A DNA stretch of 64,000 bases from Kitasatospora sp. NBC_00374 (lineage in GTDB: Bacteria > Actinomycetota > Actinomycetes > Streptomycetales > Streptomycetaceae): positions 6,245,001 to 6,309,000 of the forward strand of contig NZ_CP107964.1 of assembly GCF_041434935.1 (NCBI RefSeq), read 5' to 3'. Positions 1-7,354 of the stretch are shown here, piece by piece; positions within the stretch are counted from its first letter, which is position 1, and each line of letters begins with the position of its first letter. The translations under genes were made by a program, and so were the position numbers. The notes under the pieces were generated by a model. That model was not told the DNA's origin. It made no database searches and worked only from the letters and a program-made list of their open reading frames with translations.

Positions 1-1070
1 TCCATCTCCTGCGCGAGGGGCTCGACGCGGTCGAAGCCATCGAGGGGAAGGAGGGCGAGATCGTCGAGATCGTCGACCACTTCATCGGCGTGCACCCCGA
101 AGGTGCCCTGCTGAAGGTCTTCGTTGACGCGCCCTCCCTGGAGGATGCCGAGGCCGCCATCGAAGCCGTGATTGGCGAGATCCTGGAACACACTGAGACG
201 CTCGCCGGCTGGTCCATCCAGAAGTGCGAGGTCGAGCTGCACCTCGACTCAGCCAAGGAGAGCCTGGAAGCGGCCGACAGCCCCGACGCGCCCGCATCCG
301 ATCCGGCCGTCCGTGCCGCCACGCACCGCAAGACCTCGCCAGACGCAGCGTCGCAGCCCGGACTGAGTGACGAGGACCGAGAGAGGATGCGGGCGACCCT
401 GCGCGCGCTCGCGCCTCAACTCGCCGGCGTTGGCCTCGCGACCTTCGGGCACCTGACCGCGGAGGACATAGAGGACGAGGAGGAGTTCGACGAAGAGTTC
501 AACGTGGCGAGCGCGGACGCCGAGCTCGCAGCCGGCGCGATCTTCTACTCCATCGACATCCTGCTGGATGAGCTCTTCGAGGACATCGAGACCCTCAGCG
601 ATAGTCCGAATGCCGCCCAGTGTGACGGCGGCCTGCTCCAACTCGAAGGGCTGCCGCCCCAGTTCGCTCACCTCTATACGCCGCTCTTCGCGCGTAAGCT
701 GCTGGTCACCGCCGTGGACCTGACTGGCCGTCTGTGCCGACCGGACTTTTCGCAACTCAGTAGCGTCGCGGAAGAACTGCTGCTCCGGCTTCTCCTGGCG
801 ACCACCGAGGCGACCCTCGACATCCACGACCTGCTGGACGACGGAGTCCAGGAAGCGCTGGGCTCCTTCCGCGAGAACGCGTACGAGGACCTGCACTACG
901 AATGGCTCTACGAGCCGGCCCTCGATGGGATCGGCCAGGACCCCGCCGCCGCGCTCCTCGGGGCAGCTCCGATGAGCGTGGACGACTGGTTCGCACCCTT
1001 CAACGCCAGCCGTCCGGTCCACCCTTACGCTGCTGGATCCGTCACCGATGAGGAGACTGGCGCGGAGTAG
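1..1070 (+). CDS. Hypothetical acidic protein, 5' truncated by the window edge
   Basis: The frame is already open at the first bases (codon phase starts at base 3), so the true start lies upstream; the GTG at 90 is only an internal candidate. About 355 residues are visible. I do not recognise a family. The protein has no signal peptide or membrane segment and is rich in Asp/Glu, with an almost uninterrupted acidic run at roughly 480-505. The second half is leucine-rich and probably helical. Third-position GC is high throughout, so I take it as real coding. It converges with the phosphotransferase gene across a ~220-bp gap (1071-1294) in which I see no gene. Soluble and cytosolic is the only functional inference I can make. 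Confidence 0.7.
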   Translation, partial: HLLREGLDAVEAIEGKEGEIVEIVDHFIGVHPEGALLKVFVDAPSLEDAEAAIEAVIGEILEHTETLAGWSIQKCEVELHLDSAKESLEAADSPDAPASDPAVRAATHRKTSPDAASQPGLSDEDRERMRATLRALAPQLAGVGLATFGHLTAEDIEDEEEFDEEFNVASADAELAAGAIFYSIDILLDELFEDIETLSDSPNAAQCDGGLLQLEGLPPQFAHLYTPLFARKLLVTAVDLTGRLCRPDFSQLSSVAEELLLRLLLATTEATLDIHDLLDDGVQEALGSFRENAYEDLHYEWLYEPALDGIGQDPAAALLGAAPMSVDDWFAPFNASRPVHPYAAGSVTDEETGAE

Positions 1071-1294
1071 GGGGCGGGCCAGCGTTGTCGGGCTGGTGGG
1101 GCCGCGTGGTGAGTGCTGCGGGGGACCACCATCGACGCGCAAAACCACTGGTGGCGGGCGTGCCAAGAGTAGGGCCCTGCGGGCACATGGCCAGAGCTGG
1201 AGGCGCCGATCCTGGCCCGGGCGCCCGCGTCGCTGGCTGGACGACCACGTGGCTTCGGCTGACTGAGCCCGGGAACACCCTGCTGTAGGCCGCT

Positions 1295-2179
1295 TCAGCT
1301 GACGACAGTCCAGCCCCAGGGACGGGGTCCGTGGCGGCCTTGGAGGCAGGCGAGTCGGTAGTGGGCCTGGTCGCGGTGGCGGATCGGATCGGCGGCGGCG
1401 TGCTGGAGGGCGAAGCAGGTGACGCGGAGCTCGCGGATGTCGCGGAGAACGGGGTAACCAGCCCAGGTCGTCACGTCTGCGCCGTAGGCCACGCAGAACG
1501 CCGCGTACTCCTCCGTGGAGATGGAGCCGAAGCTGGTGTGGCCGACGGCCGTGACAGCCAGGTCCCACTCGGGCGGGCCGACGGAGGTGCGCTCGAAGTC
1601 CAGAAGGTAGGCCGTGGCGGTGGTGACGGCGGTGTTGCCACGCCAGGCGTCGCCGTGGATGACACTGGCTGGCTGGCCGGGCGGGAGGCTGGACCACGCG
1701 GCCTGGAGTTCTCCGAGGCGGCGGCGGAGCCACTCCCGCCGCTCGTCGTCGAGGGTGGCGGCTCCGTCGATGCGGTGGGCGAGGCGGACGAAGGGGTCGA
1801 GGCGTCCAAGCGGGAAGTCCGGGACGGGCAGCTCGTGGAGCTGGCGAAGGAGCGGGGCGAGGTCGGCTGCTGCGCCAGGGCGGTGGGGCGGGAGCTCGCG
1901 CCAGAAGGTGACGGGGTGGCCGTCGGCGTCGACGGGCTCGGACATCTGGTCGAACGGGCGCACGGCGGGGAGGCCACAGGTGTGCAGCCAGCGGGCGACT
2001 GCGAGTTCCCGTACGGCGGCGGTCCACTGGCCGGGGCGGGCGATGCGGGCGACGACCCCGTTGGGGAGCTTCCAGAGGGCATTCTCGCCGATGCGTATCG
2101 GTTCGGCCTGGTCCGCTGACAGGCCTGCTGCAGTGCAGGCCTTGAGCAGCAGAGCGTGGGAGGCATCGACGTTGGTCAC
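1295..2179 (-). CDS. APH-fold phosphotransferase (aminoglycoside/choline kinase superfamily)
   Basis: A 294-residue small-molecule kinase of the APH family. It carries the Brenner catalytic motif HGDAWRGN at residues 175-182 and the metal-binding LLDFE about 15 residues later, in the usual order after a small N-terminal lobe. The length fits single-domain APH proteins. The start is a GTG that overlaps the stop of the upstream TPR regulator by four bases (2176-2179), so the two are almost certainly translationally coupled. Family knowledge says these enzymes phosphorylate hydroxyl groups of aminoglycosides, macrolides, choline or sugars; the sequence does not tell which. The coupled regulator suggests conditional expression. 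A resistance role is possible but not shown. Confidence 0.85.
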   Translation of the reverse strand: MTNVDASHALLLKACTAAGLSADQAEPIRIGENALWKLPNGVVARIARPGQWTAAVRELAVARWLHTCGLPAVRPFDQMSEPVDADGHPVTFWRELPPHRPGAAADLAPLLRQLHELPVPDFPLGRLDPFVRLAHRIDGAATLDDERREWLRRRLGELQAAWSSLPPGQPASVIHGDAWRGNTAVTTATAYLLDFERTSVGPPEWDLAVTAVGHTSFGSISTEEYAAFCVAYGADVTTWAGYPVLRDIRELRVTCFALQHAAADPIRHRDQAHYRLACLQGRHGPRPWGWTVVS

Positions 2180-3294
2180 AGGGCAACCGTAGAGGTGATC
2201 TGCTCGCGCAGGGCGCGGATGTCCGGAGCCGTGCGGTGACGGTGGGCGAGACGGCCTAGGTCGGCCAGTTCGTGATTGGCGCGGAGAGAGCGGAGCTGAC
2301 TGACCTCGGCAAGGGCGACGCGGCCTTCGACGGCCGCCTGCGCCGGGTCCCCGGTGGCCATCCGCAGGGAGGCCAGTTTGGTGCGGGAGAAGGTGCGGGA
2401 CCTGGCGAAGCTCTCGGTGTGGCCGTCGACAGCAGTCTGCAGCCGGTGGAGTGCCTCGCGCGGACTGTGGCCGGCGAGGGCGAGATCGAACAGGGCGTGG
2501 CCGGAGTCACCATGGTGCTGGGCATTGTCGTAATAGGCCATCCACGGACCTTCGTTCACGGAGACGATATTGGCGAACGCGTCGTCGGACGTCCCGATCG
2601 CGGCAAGGGTCTGCTGGGTGCGGCCCATCTTGGCCAGCGCCCGGGCCCGGGCGTTGTGCAGCATGGACTGTTCGGCCGGGGAGAGGCGGTCCGCGCGCGC
2701 GAGTCCCAGCTCGGCGAGGGTCAGACCTGAGTCCAGATCACCGCGCCAGATGGCCTGCCGGGAGCGCAGGTTGTAGGAGATCGCTCGCAGCGCCCAGTTG
2801 TCCACTTCCTCCGCGCAGACAGTGGCGAAGGAATAAAGGCGCTGGGCATCTTCGTGGGCGAAGGCGTCGAAGGCCGAGGCGCCGACGACGGTGGCCAGCC
2901 TGCCGACGGCGGTGAACAGCTCGGGCCTGAGCGGCGCCGGACAGGGAATGTTGAGCAGGCCTGCCGCCCAGCGCAGCTGGGCGAACGCGGTGTCGCGAAC
3001 GACACCGCCTCCGCCGTAGAGATTGTCCCAGCTGCGCAGGGTGGTGGCAGCGGTGCGGATCTGCTCGATGTCCCCAGGGCGGACCACTGATGGGGCGGCG
3101 GTGGCAGGGGTCGCGCTTATCAGCTGGAGCAGAGGGCCGACGGCCAGGGCGGCAGTACTCGTCGCGGCAAGGAAGTTACGTCGTTCCATGGGACTCGGCT
3201 CGTTCCATTCGGGGGCGGACCGTAGCCCCTCCAGGGTGCCCGCCGTCCATGGCTTCGCGGGAGCAGCGACAGCCTCGCCGGGGGAGTTGTCCAT
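2176..3294 (-). CDS. TPR/sensor C-terminal half of a split XRE-type regulator
   Basis: About 372 residues from the ATG at 3294; the frame can be read from 3366, but those residues are encoded by the inserted element. A Tat-like stretch MERRNFLAATSTAALA marks the point where streptomycete XRE-TPR regulators pass from the HTH domain into the helical repeat domain. The rest is alpha-helical TPR-like sequence. No HTH is left in this piece. It lies in the next minus-strand gene, at 3626-3991, and both halves meet at the same EMDN residues and the same 12-bp sequence (3286-3297 and 3728-3739). Removing the intervening DNA gives one continuous regulator of about 460 residues. The stop overlaps the APH start. 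It may persist as a separate polypeptide, but I regard it as the broken 3' half. Confidence 0.75.
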   Translation of the reverse strand: MDNSPGEAVAAPAKPWTAGTLEGLRSAPEWNEPSPMERRNFLAATSTAALAVGPLLQLISATPATAAPSVVRPGDIEQIRTAATTLRSWDNLYGGGGVVRDTAFAQLRWAAGLLNIPCPAPLRPELFTAVGRLATVVGASAFDAFAHEDAQRLYSFATVCAEEVDNWALRAISYNLRSRQAIWRGDLDSGLTLAELGLARADRLSPAEQSMLHNARARALAKMGRTQQTLAAIGTSDDAFANIVSVNEGPWMAYYDNAQHHGDSGHALFDLALAGHSPREALHRLQTAVDGHTESFARSRTFSRTKLASLRMATGDPAQAAVEGRVALAEVSQLRSLRANHELADLGRLAHRHRTAPDIRALREQITSTVAL

Positions 3295-3297
3295 TTC

Positions 3298-3727
3298 CCG
3301 GGACCCGCGTTCCGCGCAATTCGGGGCCACTGGAGCAACGACACGCCTCATGGCCTGCGACTTCACCGCTTCGGGCGCCGCAGGCCGTTTCTCTAGGACT
3401 CAGCGTTTCCGCAGGTGGCGGGACTTCCGGTTGTCACTTCTGGAGCACCCGAACGACAGCCTGTTGCGAGCCGAGTCGAGTGTCACGATAGAGCCCGGGC
3501 ACCACGTGCCGCTTCTGGTCCGTCAACTTGCCCCATATTGTGGTGATTAAGCCGGACGGAAACGGTGCCATTGTTGGCTTGAGAGTGCGCCCGGCCACCT
3601 CGCTGACCTGCGCGTTTCTCTAGGCCTAGAGAAACGCCCCGGCGGCACGTCCATGAGCGTTATCGCAGGTCATGGCCCAGATGCGCACTCTAGCGGCTCC
3701 GAATTGCGCGGAACGCAGGCGGGAGCG
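3298..3727. mobile_element. MITE-like element with imperfect terminal inverted repeats
   Basis: A 430-bp non-coding insert sits between two direct copies of GTTGTCCATTTC (3286-3297 and 3728-3739), the likely target duplication. Its two ends are imperfect inverted repeats of about 100 bp. Both contain GCGTTCCGCGCAATTCGG near the outside and CGTTTCTCTAGG at the inside (3386-3397 and the palindrome at 3612-3637). No transposase is present, so any mobility would need a helper in trans. It interrupts an XRE-TPR regulator in frame and supplies 33 novel C-terminal residues to the HTH half. The outermost 8-10 bp of the two ends match poorly, which is odd for a transposon; a template-switch origin is an alternative. 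Confidence 0.6.
3612..3637. repeat. 26-bp perfect palindrome
   Basis: Each 13-bp arm reads GCGTTTCTCTAGG or its exact complement, with no spacer. The stop codon of the XRE fragment (TAG) lies inside the left arm. A half copy (CGTTTCTCTAGG) occurs at 3386-3397 in the other arm of the element. It could be an operator, a transcription stop, or the tip of the element's inverted repeat. Confidence 0.8.
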
Positions 3728-3991
3728 GTTGTCCATTTCAGCGTTCGCTAACGCGAGGCAGCGGCTGAGGACGCCGCCGGTGTCCAACGCGGCATCCAGT
3801 GCGGCGGCATGGGTGGGGCGGCAAGGACGCTCGGCCTTCTCCATCTTGCTGACCAGGTCACCGCTGATGTGGACGAGCGCGCCGAGCTGATTTTGGGTCA
3901 GACCGCGGAGCGAGCGCCAGTGCCGGATCTCCGCCCCGAGCCAGTGCGCGGCTGAGCGCGAAGGCTCGAGCGGCCGTGGCGGCCTGGGCAT
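3626..3991 (-). CDS. XRE-family HTH protein, truncated (N-terminal half of split regulator)
   Basis: A 121-residue protein. A Cro/CI-type helix-turn-helix occupies residues ~18-75, with the recognition-helix region LTQNQLGALVHISGDLVSKMEKAERP, here quoted only as a landmark of the fold (about residues 31-56). Family members normally continue into a 250-350-residue effector domain; here the frame runs into the MITE-like insert after EMDN and ends 33 residues later inside the palindrome. The start ATG has a G-rich Shine-Dalgarno sequence (GGGGGGA) five bases upstream. The 18-bp palindrome at 4017-4034, just upstream of the start, is a plausible autoregulatory operator. The fragment could still bind DNA, possibly without effector control. 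Confidence 0.8.
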   Translation of the reverse strand: MPRPPRPLEPSRSAAHWLGAEIRHWRSLRGLTQNQLGALVHISGDLVSKMEKAERPCRPTHAAALDAALDTGGVLSRCLALANAEMDNRSRLRSAQFGAARVRIWAMTCDNAHGRAAGAFL

Positions 3992-4016
3992 GTGGTCCCC
4001 CCGAATCGTCTGTAGT

Positions 4017-4034
4017 GGACAGCGGCCGCTGTCC
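4017..4034. promoter_or_regulatory. 18-bp perfect palindrome upstream of the XRE gene
   Basis: GGACAGCGG followed directly by its complement CCGCTGTCC, then TTTT. It lies 26 bp upstream of the XRE start and ~170 bp upstream of the plus-strand small ORF, in a divergent promoter region. An operator is more likely than a terminator because no gene ends here. Confidence 0.5.
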
Positions 4035-4207
4035 TTTTGCCGGACTGGGCACGGTGTCTGCGCCCGGGCTGAATTGTTCCCGGGCGCTCTCGCTCCACTA
4101 CATACCGCAACTTCCGCGGGACAGAGAGGGTTTCCGCGATTTGCGCGGGATCGAACGACGTCGGCGGCGACCGCTCAGATCCGAACCGCTTGGGAGGAGG
4201 TACCACC

Positions 4208-4471
4208 GTGCGAGACCGAAGAAGCCCTTGCGGCACTGACGCGGCGGTGATCTCGATCACAACTTGGGGGATTGGCGAACGGAGCCGGGACCAGCCCTTG
4301 CGGGTCTGTCTACGGATCGTGGCCCGGGTGAGGTTTCGACGCGGATTCCGCGCGGCCAACATCGATGACGAACCGCGGCTTCCGCCGCGGCCAGTGCTAG
4401 CAGGCAGCGTGCGGCGAGTCCGGCAGGAGGGAGGTGCACCTTGTCAGATCGAGAGACCACGTTCGGTGTAG
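4208..4471 (+). CDS. Possible small basic protein upstream of the ATP-binding regulator
   Basis: An 87-residue frame that starts at a GTG preceded by a very strong ribosome-binding site (GGGAGGAGG, spacing ~6). It overlaps the first 31 bp of the next gene in another frame. The sequence is Arg-rich and matches no family I recognise. Small proteins often sit ahead of RsbW-like genes in streptomycetes (for example DUF397 next to XRE genes), but this one does not look like DUF397. The strong ribosome-binding site is the main argument for it; it could equally be a translated leader. The XRE-to-here gap (3992-4207) holds only the divergent promoter region. Confidence 0.35.
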   Translation: MRDRRSPCGTDAAVISITTWGIGERSRDQPLRVCLRIVARVRFRRGFRAANIDDEPRLPPRPVLAGSVRRVRQEGGAPCQIERPRSV

Positions 4472-4920
4472 GCCAGGTGATGGTGTTGACCTCGCTGGGC
4501 GACTGTCGCGTATCGGTCCCGGTGCTGAGTTGCCACCTGGCCGCAAGGCCGGCTGCCGTCGGTACGGCACGAGGTCGGGTTCGGGCGCACTTCACGGACC
4601 ACCTGCATCGAGACGCGCTGGCGGATGCGGAGCTCATCGTCACCGAGCTGGTGACCAATGCGGCCGGCGCGTCACAGGAGGCCGACGACATCGAGCTGAG
4701 CGTGCGCCTGACGGGTGCAGAGCTTCTCATCGAGGTCTTCGACCACGCCACGGAGACGCCCCGTCGTCGGCAAGGAAGCCAGTCCGACGAGGACGGGCGC
4801 GGGCTGCTCCTGGTGGAGAAATTCGCTCGGCTGTGGGGGTGGGCACCCATTGCCGACAGAAAGGTCGTCTGGGCCGTGTTGCCGGTCGAATCGCCGCACG
4901 GCCCAGCCTATCCGGGCTGA
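4441..4920 (+). CDS. RsbW-type ATP-binding protein (HATPase_c_2, anti-sigma/regulatory kinase-like)
   Basis: 159 residues with the Bergerat-fold N box (ELVTNA, ~residues 63-68) and G2 box (DGRGLLLVEKF, ~120-130). This is the streptomycete-expanded family related to RsbW/SpoIIAB anti-sigma kinases. The start is a TTG with GGAGG about nine bases upstream; the ATG at 4479 is an alternative. The gene precedes the oxygenase gene by 98 bp on the same strand, so it may be co-transcribed and may tune expression of that cluster. The family usually binds ATP and a protein partner; no partner gene (STAS or sigma factor) is visible here. Confidence 0.8.
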   Translation: MSDRETTFGVGQVMVLTSLGDCRVSVPVLSCHLAARPAAVGTARGRVRAHFTDHLHRDALADAELIVTELVTNAAGASQEADDIELSVRLTGAELLIEVFDHATETPRRRQGSQSDEDGRGLLLVEKFARLWGWAPIADRKVVWAVLPVESPHGPAYPG

Positions 4921-5018
4921 GCCCCGCCCCCTCGCTAGAGAACTCAGCCTCCCGCCGCGACCACACACTGACGGACGCGCGGGAGGCCGATCCCCCCATG
5001 CCATCGCAAGGGAGAACG

Positions 5019-6143
5019 ATGTCAGACCAGCACAGCTCCCCATGGACACCGGAGACGTCCAGCACACACCGCCTCCCGGAAGGCCGTGCGTCGCGCCGAA
5101 TCGCCGCCACGTCTGAGGAAATCCGCACGCACAGACCTGCTGCACCGGCGGGCGTGGTGGAAGTCATTGACCTGTCACCCGAGACACGCTCGGCACTGGG
5201 ACGGTTATCCGACCGCATCACTGCGGACCCGTACCGGTCGGGCATGGCGTTCGTTGAGGAAGCGCGGGCGGCCACCCCTCACCTGCCGAGCGAGCTTGTC
5301 CGGTCGCTTGCCCGGGCGGGCGCGCATGAGGGAACCCCAGTCCTGCTCGTGCGCGGCCTACCCGTCCCGTCCGGGCTGCCGCCGACTCCGAACGTGAAGT
5401 TCGACCACCAGCGAGAGATCGGCCGTCTGGGGACGGAAGCACTCCTGGCGTTGCTGGGCTCCTGTGTGGGAGAGATCTTCACCTATCGCGAGTGGGACAG
5501 CGGCCACATGGTGCAGAACCGCTATCCGATCGCGTCTCACCGAACCATCCAGTCCGCAACAGGATCCACCGAGCTGGTGCTGCACACCGAGGCGGCCTTT
5601 GCCGCACTCTCACCGGACCATCTCGTTCTGCTGGGCCTGCGGGCGGATCCCGGCTCGTCAGTCCAGACCGTTGTCGCGGACATCGGTACGGCGCTGGAGA
5701 GCATCTCCGCCTCGAGCCGTCGGCAGTTGGCCGCGCCTATGTTCGCGTTTCCCAGTGACCACGGCTCGCACATGGCCGGGGGACCGCGAATGACGGAGCC
5801 TCACCCGATTCTCCGGCAGACGACCGAAGGACTCTGCCTGGACTACCAGCACAGCATCACACCGCTGTCGCCTGAGGGCGCCATGGCGCTCGCCGAGCTG
5901 AACGCGGCATTCACTGCCGCTGCCGAAGGGGTCACGCTGCGGTCCGGGGAAGCGCTGGTCATCGACAACCGGCGCGCCGTACACGGCCGTACCGCTCTCC
6001 AGCCCAGGTTCGACGGCACCGACCGGTGGATCCAGCGGGTACTCCTGCGCCGCACGCTGCCGGCGGACGAACGGGTCGTTTCCGACTCCCGCTTCGACCA
6101 GTACCCGAGTGAGTTCCGCAGCACCCTCGCACGCCCCAAGTGA
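5019..6143 (+). CDS. Clavaminate-synthase-like Fe(II)/2-oxoglutarate dioxygenase (TauD superfamily)
   Basis: 374 residues from an ATG with an AAGGGAG Shine-Dalgarno sequence. The iron-binding facial triad reads H189-x-E191 (LHTEAAF) and H322 (AVHGRT), with a downstream Arg-rich QRVLLRR that supplies the 2-oxoglutarate-binding Arg. The HxE variant and the flanking sequence are those of the clavaminate synthase/AsnO/VioC branch, whose members hydroxylate or desaturate free or carrier-bound Asn, Arg and related amino acids. Codon 63 (5205-5207) is TTA, the rare leucine codon read by the bldA tRNA in streptomycetes, so translation is likely tied to development. It is the first enzyme of a tight set with the amidohydrolase and radical SAM genes. 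The substrate is unknown; an amino acid is the family-based guess. Confidence 0.88.
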   Translation: MSDQHSSPWTPETSSTHRLPEGRASRRIAATSEEIRTHRPAAPAGVVEVIDLSPETRSALGRLSDRITADPYRSGMAFVEEARAATPHLPSELVRSLARAGAHEGTPVLLVRGLPVPSGLPPTPNVKFDHQREIGRLGTEALLALLGSCVGEIFTYREWDSGHMVQNRYPIASHRTIQSATGSTELVLHTEAAFAALSPDHLVLLGLRADPGSSVQTVVADIGTALESISASSRRQLAAPMFAFPSDHGSHMAGGPRMTEPHPILRQTTEGLCLDYQHSITPLSPEGAMALAELNAAFTAAAEGVTLRSGEALVIDNRRAVHGRTALQPRFDGTDRWIQRVLLRRTLPADERVVSDSRFDQYPSEFRSTLARPK

Positions 6144-6178
6144 CCCCAACTCAGCGACCTCCAGGGAGGACCCACGCC

Positions 6179-7354
6179 ATGTGGCGAGATCACCAAGTTG
6201 TCGACACCGACGGGCACATCATGGAGCCGCTCTGGCTCTGGCCCGACTACCTGGACCCGGCTTACCGCAAGAACGGGCTGCAGGTGCTCCGCGACCCGGC
6301 AGACGGCGACAAGCTGCTCGTCAACGGCCGACCGTCTCAAATAATCCGCCGCCTCGGCGGGATTGTCCCGGTCCCGGGACAGGCCGTCGAGGACTGGAAC
6401 ACCCTGCCGGCCGACGGCAGCTTCGCCTCCTACCGTGACTCGTGCACATCGGCTTCCTGGAACGCGGAGCACCGGGTTGCCTGGCTGGACGAGACGGGCA
6501 TCGGATCTACCCTGCTGTTCCCCTCTCTCGGCCTGATCTGGCCGAGAGAGGCTGGACCGGACAGCCCCTACACCGTCGCGCACTTCGACGCCTACAACCG
6601 CTGGCTGCTCGATATGACCGCCGACACCAGCGGACGCCTGCTTCCAGTCGCCCAACTCGCCTTCACAGAAGGCCTGGTGAAGCGAGTCGTCAGCCTTGCC
6701 GAACAGGGCTTCCGCCATGTCATGCTGCCGACCGGCATCGGTACAAGTCTGCGAACCGCAGACAGCTTCTTCGCCACCACTCAGGACATCGGCCTGACCG
6801 TCCACCTTCACAAGGTAGCCATCCCCCACTTCCTGGGCACCGAGCAGCCCACCAGCCTGCAGAACCCCCGCCTGGGCCGATTCTTCAACCACGTCCACGA
6901 GACCCTGCCCGGACAGCTCTTCCTCACCGCTCTCCTCGACTCCCGCGTCCTGGACCGTTTCCCCCACCTGCGCTTCGCCTTCCATGAGTGCAACGCCGGC
7001 TGGCTCCCGGCCTGGATAGAACGCGCCCACGAGTCGTGGGAGACCCTGCACGGCACTGGCCAGCAACTCCCCGACCAGCCGCCCAAGCACTACCTGCAGG
7101 ACCGGGACACTCTCTTCTTCTCCGTCGGCCTCGGCGAGGACCTGGCAGCGATGCCCGACTGGCTCCACCGCCGGATCATGCTGGCTACCGACTACCCCCA
7201 CCCCGGCACCCCGACCGATCCGGCCTCGGCCTGGGCCCCCGCACTGGAAGCACTGCCGCATGACGCCGCTGCGGGACTGCTCAGCGCCAATGCAGGGCGC
7301 ATGATGCCCGCCGCCACCGCCAAGCTGGAGGTCCGCCATGACCGCACGAACTGA
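6179..7354 (+). CDS. Amidohydrolase-2 family (ACMSD-like decarboxylase/hydrolase)
   Basis: 391 residues. The start is the ATG with GGGAGG about ten bases upstream, rather than the GTG at 6140 that overlaps the previous stop. The N-terminal DTDGHIMEP is the metal-site strand of ACMSD-like proteins (DxH in place of HxH). Further metal or catalytic positions are LHKV, FHECNAGW and the C-terminal ATDYPHPG. This subgroup of TIM-barrel metalloenzymes includes non-oxidative decarboxylases and C-C or C-N hydrolases. It starts 35 bp after the oxygenase stop and overlaps the radical SAM start by 17 bp, so the three are translated as an operon. It could decarboxylate or hydrolyse the product of the neighbouring redox enzymes; the order of action is not inferable. 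Confidence 0.88.
   Translation: MWRDHQVVDTDGHIMEPLWLWPDYLDPAYRKNGLQVLRDPADGDKLLVNGRPSQIIRRLGGIVPVPGQAVEDWNTLPADGSFASYRDSCTSASWNAEHRVAWLDETGIGSTLLFPSLGLIWPREAGPDSPYTVAHFDAYNRWLLDMTADTSGRLLPVAQLAFTEGLVKRVVSLAEQGFRHVMLPTGIGTSLRTADSFFATTQDIGLTVHLHKVAIPHFLGTEQPTSLQNPRLGRFFNHVHETLPGQLFLTALLDSRVLDRFPHLRFAFHECNAGWLPAWIERAHESWETLHGTGQQLPDQPPKHYLQDRDTLFFSVGLGEDLAAMPDWLHRRIMLATDYPHPGTPTDPASAWAPALEALPHDAAAGLLSANAGRMMPAATAKLEVRHDRTN

Noticed and set aside
249..2186. Long minus-strand frame running through the first gene and the phosphotransferase
   Set aside because: Out of phase with the APH motifs and rich in Arg/Pro. A shadow frame.
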